Below, piece after piece: positions 45,215 through 49,782 of a DNA stretch of 49,782 nt. The translations under genes and the position numbers were made by a program. The notes under the pieces were generated by a model. It did no database searches, was not told the origin of the DNA, and saw nothing but the letters and a program-made list of their open reading frames with translations. Origin of the DNA: an uncultured Alphaproteobacteria bacterium (GTDB lineage: Bacteria; Pseudomonadota; Alphaproteobacteria; Geminicoccales; Geminicoccaceae). The stretch covers positions 7,663 through 57,444 of the forward strand of contig CADEGR010000003.1 of assembly GCA_902826935.1 (NCBI GenBank), given 5' to 3'. Position 1 is the first letter of the stretch. Every line of letters starts with the position of its first letter.

Positions 45215-46090
45215 ATGAGCGATGCACAAGCCTATACCCCGCCGAAGGTCTGGACCTGGGACCAGGCGAGCGGCGGCATGTTCGCCAACATCAACCGCCC
45301 GATCGCCGGGCCGACCCACGACCAGGAGCTGCCGGTCGGCCAGCATCCGCTGCAGGTCTACTCGCTGGCCACGCCGAACGGCATCAAGGCCACGATCCTG
45401 CTGGAGGAGCTGCTGGCGGCCGGCCATGGCGGCGCCGAGTACGATGCCTGGCTGATCAAGATCGGCGAGGGCGAGCAGTTCTCGAGCGGCTTCGTCGCGA
45501 TCAACCCGAACTCCAAGATCCCGGCCCTGGTCGATCGGAGCGGCGCCAAGCCGGTGCGCGTCTTCGAATCCGGCGCGATCCTGCTCTATCTCGCGGAAAA
45601 GTTCGGCGCCTTCCTGCCAGCCGATCCGGCCGACCGGGCCGAATGCCTGTCCTGGCTGTTCTGGCAGATGGGCAGCGCGCCGTTTCTAGGCGGGGGCTTC
45701 GGGCATTTCTACGTCTATGCCCCGGAGAAGTTCGAGTATCCGATCAACCGCTACGCCATGGAGGCGAAGCGCCAGCTGGATGTGCTGAACCGCCGGCTGG
45801 CCGACCACCGTTATCTCGCCGGCGCGGACTACACCATCGCCGACATCGCGAGCTGGTCCTGGTACGGCCAGCTGGCGCTCGGCCGGCTCTATGATGCGGC
45901 CGAGTTCCTCGATGTGGCGTCCTACGAGCATGTCGTCCGCTGGGCCAAGGAGATCGACGCCAGGCCCGCGGTCCGGCGCGGCCGGATGGTCAACCGGACC
46001 TTTGGCGAGCCGGCCTTGCAGCTGCATGAGCGCCACGACGCCAGCGACTTCGACACCAAGACCCAGGACAAGCTGCAAGCGGCGGAATAG
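45215..46090 (+). CDS. yghU: glutathione-dependent disulfide-bond oxidoreductase (YghU/GST family)
   Basis: A 291-residue Nu-class glutathione transferase-like protein. It opens with YTPPKVWTWDQASGGMFANI NRPIAGPTHD-type sequence, the extended N-terminus of YghU proteins. The glutathione site includes LATPNGIKATILLEEL (about 50-65), NPNSKIPALVDR and FESGAILLYLAEKFG. Such proteins bind two glutathiones and reduce disulfides or peroxides. The ATG at 45215 is 32 bases after a GGAGG-like stretch, with a weak site (GAGCAAG) nearer. It is convergent with the nitroreductase gene, two bases apart. Confidence 0.93.
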   Translation: MSDAQAYTPPKVWTWDQASGGMFANINRPIAGPTHDQELPVGQHPLQVYSLATPNGIKATILLEELLAAGHGGAEYDAWLIKIGEGEQFSSGFVAINPNSKIPALVDRSGAKPVRVFESGAILLYLAEKFGAFLPADPADRAECLSWLFWQMGSAPFLGGGFGHFYVYAPEKFEYPINRYAMEAKRQLDVLNRRLADHRYLAGADYTIADIASWSWYGQLALGRLYDAAEFLDVASYEHVVRWAKEIDARPAVRRGRMVNRTFGEPALQLHERHDASDFDTKTQDKLQAAE

Positions 46091-46092
46091 GC

Positions 46093-47181
46093 CTAGGCTG
46101 GATCGATCACCGCGTCGATCGGCCGGCGCAGCGAGGGCGGCAAGGTCGGGCCGCGGCCGAATCGGACCACCAGATCCGGCCGCCGCTCACCGAGGCCGAG
46201 AAATGCGGCGAACTGCGCGCGCAAGCTCGGCACCTCGACCGGCTGGTTGATGAAGGCGAGGCGGAGGTCGAGTGCTGTGGCCTGCAGGGCGAAGCGCTGG
46301 CAGGCCCGGCCGGCCGCGATCCAGCCCGCTGGATCGTTGCTCGGCGCCACGAAGACCGCGATGCCGGCGGATGAGCGGATCTGCCGGGCATAGCTGTCGT
46401 TCTCGCTGGCTTCGGTCATGACCCAAGGCAGGAGGCGCCGCGCGAGCCAGGCGGGCAGGGCCGGTCGCCCAGAGCTGCGGGTCGAGAGCCCGTCCAGCCG
46501 TTCCAGCGCCATGCGGTCGTTGAAGCGGAGCCAGCTGATCAGCTCCGCCATGAACGCCGGATCCCGCATCTGCGCGCTGTTGCCCTGGACGACATAGTCC
46601 AGGATCGCCGTCATGCGCGCCGGCTCGGTGACCAGCCGGCACTCGACCTTGGCAAGGCTGCCGGCCCGGGCCAGCTGATCCAGCTCGGCGCTGCTGAGCG
46701 TCTGCCCATCATAGTCGCTGCGCGTGGATTGCCGCCGCATGAGCGCCTCGGCGAGCGGATTGCCAGCGGGCTGGCGTCGCTCCAGCGCCAGGCCAGCCCC
46801 CTGGCTTGCGGCCGGGTCCAACGTCGGATGGGCCTGGAACCCGCAGATCGGCGCGGCCTGGACCATGTTCTCCACGGCGCAGCCCAAGGACGCGAACAGA
46901 TGATGGTCGTCGGGATCGACCGCCGGGCAGCGCCGGCTGAAATCCGGCCGGATCGTGATCCGGTCGGGGGCCAGCGCGAACCGCCAGGGCTGGGTATTGT
47001 GGCTGTTGGCGGCGAGCGTGCCGGCGCGCACGAGCTCGCGGAGGCCGCCCGCAGGCGCGAGCGGGCGCCAGATCTGCTGCACCGCTGCTTCGTAGCTGTC
47101 CGGCGACGCTTCGGCCAGGGCCGGAGCCGCGGTCATGGGCGCCGTCATGGCAAGGCCGGAGATCAGGCTGCGACGGTGCAT
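46093..47181 (-). CDS. Acg-type nitroreductase family protein with Tat-like signal
   Basis: A 362-residue FMN-dependent nitroreductase-fold protein. LAANSHNTQPWRFALAPDRI around residues 57-75 is the FMN-binding hallmark of the Acg-type group. The N-terminus MHRRSLISGLAMTAPMTAAP has twin arginines, a hydrophobic stretch and ALAEA, so it may be exported folded by Tat. GAGG lies nine bases before the ATG. It follows the sulfonate transporter ATPase gene by 11 bases and is probably the last gene of that operon. Substrate is unknown; classical SsuE flavin reductases are unrelated in sequence. Confidence 0.83.
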   Translation of the reverse strand: MHRRSLISGLAMTAPMTAAPALAEASPDSYEAAVQQIWRPLAPAGGLRELVRAGTLAANSHNTQPWRFALAPDRITIRPDFSRRCPAVDPDDHHLFASLGCAVENMVQAAPICGFQAHPTLDPAASQGAGLALERRQPAGNPLAEALMRRQSTRSDYDGQTLSSAELDQLARAGSLAKVECRLVTEPARMTAILDYVVQGNSAQMRDPAFMAELISWLRFNDRMALERLDGLSTRSSGRPALPAWLARRLLPWVMTEASENDSYARQIRSSAGIAVFVAPSNDPAGWIAAGRACQRFALQATALDLRLAFINQPVEVPSLRAQFAAFLGLGERRPDLVVRFGRGPTLPPSLRRPIDAVIDPA

Positions 47182-47192
47182 GGCGCGACACC

Positions 47193-47930
47193 TCAGGACA
47201 GGTCGAGCGCCTGGATAATCTGCTCCTTCAGCGCTTGCACCTCCGGCGCGGTCCGCCGGCGCGGGCGCGGCAGGTCGATCTCGAGCTCGCGGCGGATCCG
47301 GCCGGGCTGGCCGGCCATGACCACGACCCGGTCGGCCAGGGTGACCGCCTCCTCGACATCGTGGGTGACCAGGATCAGCGTGAAGCGGGCTTCGGCCCAC
47401 AGCGCCGCCAGATGATCCTGCAGCTTCAGGCGGGTGAAGCTGTCGAGCGCGCTGAACGGCTCGTCCATCAACAGGATCGAGGGCTGCCGGACCAGGGCGC
47501 GGGCGAGCGCCGTGCGCTGCGCCATGCCGCCCGAGAGCTGGCGCGGCAGGGCGTCGCCGAAGCGCTCGAGGCCGACCGCGTCGAGCAGCCCGTCGATCCG
47601 CCGGTCCTGCTCGGCGCGCGGCAGATCGAGCAGCGCCAAGCGGATATTGCCGCGCACGGTCAGCCAGGGCATCAGCCGCGGCTCCTGGAACACCATGCCG
47701 ACCGCCGCGGTCGGCCCCTGGACCGGGCGGCCGTCCAGGATGACCTCGCCGTGGCTCGGCTGGTCCAGGCCGCCGACGATGCGCAGCAAGGTGGATTTGC
47801 CGCAGCCGGTGGTGCCGACCAGCGCCACGATCGCATGCTCGCCGACGGCGAGATCGATGCCCTCCAGCGCCAGATGGCGCAGGCCGGCGCCGTCGTCGAA
47901 GCGCTTGGCCAGCTGGCTGATCGCGAGCAT
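47193..47930 (-). CDS. ssuB: aliphatic sulfonate ABC transporter ATP-binding protein
   Basis: A 245-residue ATPase. Walker A is GTTGCGKST (39-47), signature LSGGMAQRTALARAL, Walker B SILLMDEPFSALD and switch His in LVTHDVEEAV. The family matches nitrate/sulfonate/taurine importers. The ATG at 47930 shares a base with the permease stop, indicating coupling. The frame is open upstream to 48566, but that is permease sequence in another frame. Confidence 0.92.
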   Translation of the reverse strand: MLAISQLAKRFDDGAGLRHLALEGIDLAVGEHAIVALVGTTGCGKSTLLRIVGGLDQPSHGEVILDGRPVQGPTAAVGMVFQEPRLMPWLTVRGNIRLALLDLPRAEQDRRIDGLLDAVGLERFGDALPRQLSGGMAQRTALARALVRQPSILLMDEPFSALDSFTRLKLQDHLAALWAEARFTLILVTHDVEEAVTLADRVVVMAGQPGRIRRELEIDLPRPRRRTAPEVQALKEQIIQALDLS

Positions 47931-48781
47931 CAGGTCTGTCCCGGCGTGCGGCCGAAAGCGTCCTGCCAGGCGAGCAGCCGGCGGCTGACGGCCATGAGCA
48001 GCGCATCCGACAGCTTGCCAGCGAGCGCGAACAGGATCAAGGCGCCCACGATCATCGCCGGCCGGCCGGTCATCTGGCCGTCCAGCATCAAGAAGCCCAA
48101 CCCTTGGCTCGCGCCCATCAGCTCGGCGGCGATCACGAACATCCAGCCCAAGGCGAGGCCGGCGCGCAGGCCGGTGAGGTAGCTGGGCAAGGTCGCCGGC
48201 ACCAGGATCCGCCCGACCAGATCGAGGCGCGACAAGCGCAGGATCCGGCCGACCTCGACCAGCTTGCGGTCGACGCCCTGGATGCCGCTCATCAGGTTGA
48301 GATAGATCGGGAAGAACACGCCGACCGCGATCAGGGTCACCTTCGAGGCCTCGAAGATGCCGAACCAGAGGATGAACAGCGGGACCCAGGCGAGCGAGGG
48401 CACCGCCTTCAGGGCCTGCAGGGTCGGATCGAGCAGCTGGCGGGCGAGCCGCGAGGCGCCGGTCAAGGCCCCCAGGATGGTCGCAGCCGCCATGCCGAAC
48501 AGAAAGCCCAGCGCGACCCGCTGGGTGGTCACCGCGATATGGCCGAGCAGCTCGCCGCGCTGCCACAGATCGAACAGCTCGCCCGCCACGCCGGCCGGCG
48601 AGGGCACCAGCTGCTCGGACAGCATGCCGAGCGCGCTGAGGGACTGCCAGAGCGTCAGCAGCAGCAGTGGCACGAGCAGGCCGAGCCAGGCGCGCCGGCT
48701 GGGCCAGGCCAGCGCCGCCGGCTTCGCGATGCTGTCGGCCAGGGCTGGCGGGCGCTGCGCCAGCGCGCGGTCAGCCGGCAT
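47930..48781 (-). CDS. ssuC: aliphatic sulfonate ABC transporter permease
   Basis: A 283-residue permease with about six hydrophobic segments, beginning with RAWLGLLVPLLLLTLWQSLSAL. The docking loop is VEVGRILRLSRLDLVGRILVP near residue 175, followed by GLRAGLALGWMFVIAAELMG, both typical of SsuC. Its start is 2 bases from the binding protein stop, so the three transporter genes are one unit. Confidence 0.92.
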   Translation of the reverse strand: MPADRALAQRPPALADSIAKPAALAWPSRRAWLGLLVPLLLLTLWQSLSALGMLSEQLVPSPAGVAGELFDLWQRGELLGHIAVTTQRVALGFLFGMAAATILGALTGASRLARQLLDPTLQALKAVPSLAWVPLFILWFGIFEASKVTLIAVGVFFPIYLNLMSGIQGVDRKLVEVGRILRLSRLDLVGRILVPATLPSYLTGLRAGLALGWMFVIAAELMGASQGLGFLMLDGQMTGRPAMIVGALILFALAGKLSDALLMAVSRRLLAWQDAFGRTPGQT

Positions 48782-48783
48782 CG

Positions 48784-49764
48784 CTAGCCGCCGGCCTTGC
48801 TCGGGAAGAAGGCCGGATCGAGCAGCTCGTCCACGGTCTTGGCGACGTCGACCTCCGGCTTGATGATGCCGATCTTCTGCAGCACCGCGCCGGCACCCTG
48901 GAGCGCTTCGCGCTGCGCCGCGCCGATCACCGGGTTGGCCAGATCGGTCCGCTCGCCCAGCTGCTTGGCGGCGACCTCGGGCGGGATCTTGGCGGCCGCG
49001 ACCAGGATCGCCTGCAGCTCGTCGGGATGCTCCTGGGCATAGGTCCGGCCGCGCTCATAGACCACGAGGACGCGGCGCACCAGCTCCGGATGATCCTGGG
49101 CGAAGGCCTCGCGCACATTCAAGACGCCATAGGTGTTGAGGTCGGGTGCCCGGTGGAACAGCACGGCGTCGCTCTCGACCTCGGCGCGCGCCATATAGGG
49201 ATCGAGCCCGGCCCAGGCGTCGACCTGGCCCTTGATCAGCGCGGCATAGCCGTCCGGATGCTGCAGCAGCACCGGCGTGATGTCGCTCTCCGAGAGCCCC
49301 TTGGCGTCGAGCGAGCGGAGCAGGAAGATATGCGGATCGGTGCCGCGGGTGACCGCGACCGATTTGCCCGCCAGGTCCTCGATCTTGGTGATGCCGCTGT
49401 CCTTGCGGGTCACGAGCGCGGTCCATTCCGGCTTGGAATAGACGTAGACCGCCTTGATCGGCAGGCCGCCGGCGCGGCCGATCAGCGCCGCCCCGCCGGC
49501 GCTCGAGCCGAAGTCGAGCGAGGCGCCGCGCAGGAACTCGAGCGCCTTGTTCGAGCCCAGGCTCAAGACCCAGTTGACGGTGATGCCGTCCGCCGCGAAC
49601 GCCTCCTCCAGCCAGCCCTTCTCCTTGAGCAGCAGGCTGACGGGGTTGTAGTAGGCGTAGTCGACGTTGATCGCCGAGGGCGGCTCGGCCGCCTGCGCGG
49701 CCGCGCCCGCGAGGCCGGCGGCGCCGGCCAGGGCAAGCCAGCAGCGGCGAGTCCATAGGGTCAT
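48784..49764 (-). CDS. ssuA: aliphatic sulfonate ABC transporter substrate-binding protein
   Basis: A 326-residue periplasmic binding protein. The signal peptide (WTRRCWLALAGAAGLAGAAA) is followed by INVDYAYYNPVSLLLKEKGW, the conserved opening of aliphatic sulfonate binding proteins, and LSLGSNKALEFLRGASLDFG. The ATG at 49764 is preferred to 49773 because GGGAGG lies nine bases upstream only for it. The gene is complete. Upstream promoter and any regulator are outside the window. The system could also import other organosulfonates. Confidence 0.9.
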   Translation of the reverse strand: MTLWTRRCWLALAGAAGLAGAAAQAAEPPSAINVDYAYYNPVSLLLKEKGWLEEAFAADGITVNWVLSLGSNKALEFLRGASLDFGSSAGGAALIGRAGGLPIKAVYVYSKPEWTALVTRKDSGITKIEDLAGKSVAVTRGTDPHIFLLRSLDAKGLSESDITPVLLQHPDGYAALIKGQVDAWAGLDPYMARAEVESDAVLFHRAPDLNTYGVLNVREAFAQDHPELVRRVLVVYERGRTYAQEHPDELQAILVAAAKIPPEVAAKQLGERTDLANPVIGAAQREALQGAGAVLQKIGIIKPEVDVAKTVDELLDPAFFPSKAGG

Positions 49765-49782
49765 CAAAGGCATCCTCCCAGC

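Overview
The window is about 50 kb of uniformly GC-rich DNA packed with genes. It looks like the chromosome of a free-living alphaproteobacterium, most likely a Rhodospirillales/Geminicoccales-type soil or water organism. The evidence for this is the ispB - DUF2007 - methyltransferase - S49 peptidase - glyQ - glyS - ppdK gene order, the NrsF-type anti-sigma factor, CUT1 polyol and sugar importers of rhizobial/Rhodospirillales type, and PQQ-dependent sorbosone-type dehydrogenase. The genus cannot be fixed from sequence alone. No phage, insertion sequence, CRISPR array or rRNA is visible. No stretch longer than 300 bases lacks a gene; the longest gaps are 23721-24015, 37281-37539, 26551-26774 and 13323-13542.

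Layout. 0-1.4 kb: a cytochrome P450 and a tRNA-Pro(CGG) with a clear promoter. 1.4-12.4 kb: core metabolism, with ispB, a tightly overlapping run of small housekeeping genes, glycyl-tRNA synthetase glyQS, pyruvate phosphate dikinase and the MeaB GTPase, facing ygfZ and a GT9 glycosyltransferase. 13.5-17.5 kb: a trehalose cassette, otsB - GH15 hydrolase - otsA. 17.5-23.7 kb: a polyol import and oxidation operon read leftward (SorC-type regulator, binding protein, two permeases, ATPase, SDR dehydrogenase). 23.8-26.6 kb: a perfect long inverted repeat, a small orphan gene under an EcfG-like promoter, and a glycogen debranching enzyme. 26.8-31.1 kb: tauABC taurine import, divergent from a HpyO-like flavoprotein. 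31.2-31.9 kb: a 1-Cys peroxiredoxin.

31.9-36.3 kb is the most interesting part: an ECF sigma factor and its NrsF anti-sigma factor, divergent from an operon encoding two small secreted four-cysteine DUF2282 proteins, a DUF692 (MNIO) enzyme, its DUF2063 partner and a DoxX membrane protein. This is the architecture of a bufferin system, in which copper-buffering ribosomally made peptides are modified on cysteine. It has two tandem precursor genes, a promoter matching the SigF type, and a strong hairpin separating precursor from enzyme genes.

36.3-43.7 kb: a carbohydrate cassette with a class I aldolase-like enzyme divergent from a binding protein, two permeases, an RpiR regulator, a class II aldolase and an FGGY kinase, without its own transport ATPase. 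43.7-46.1 kb: a sorbosone-type dehydrogenase and a YghU-type glutathione enzyme, divergently transcribed. 46.1-49.8 kb: an ssuACB-type sulfonate importer whose last gene is a Tat-like, Acg-type nitroreductase. Overall the region serves carbon and sulfur scavenging together with osmotic, oxidative and metal stress defence.
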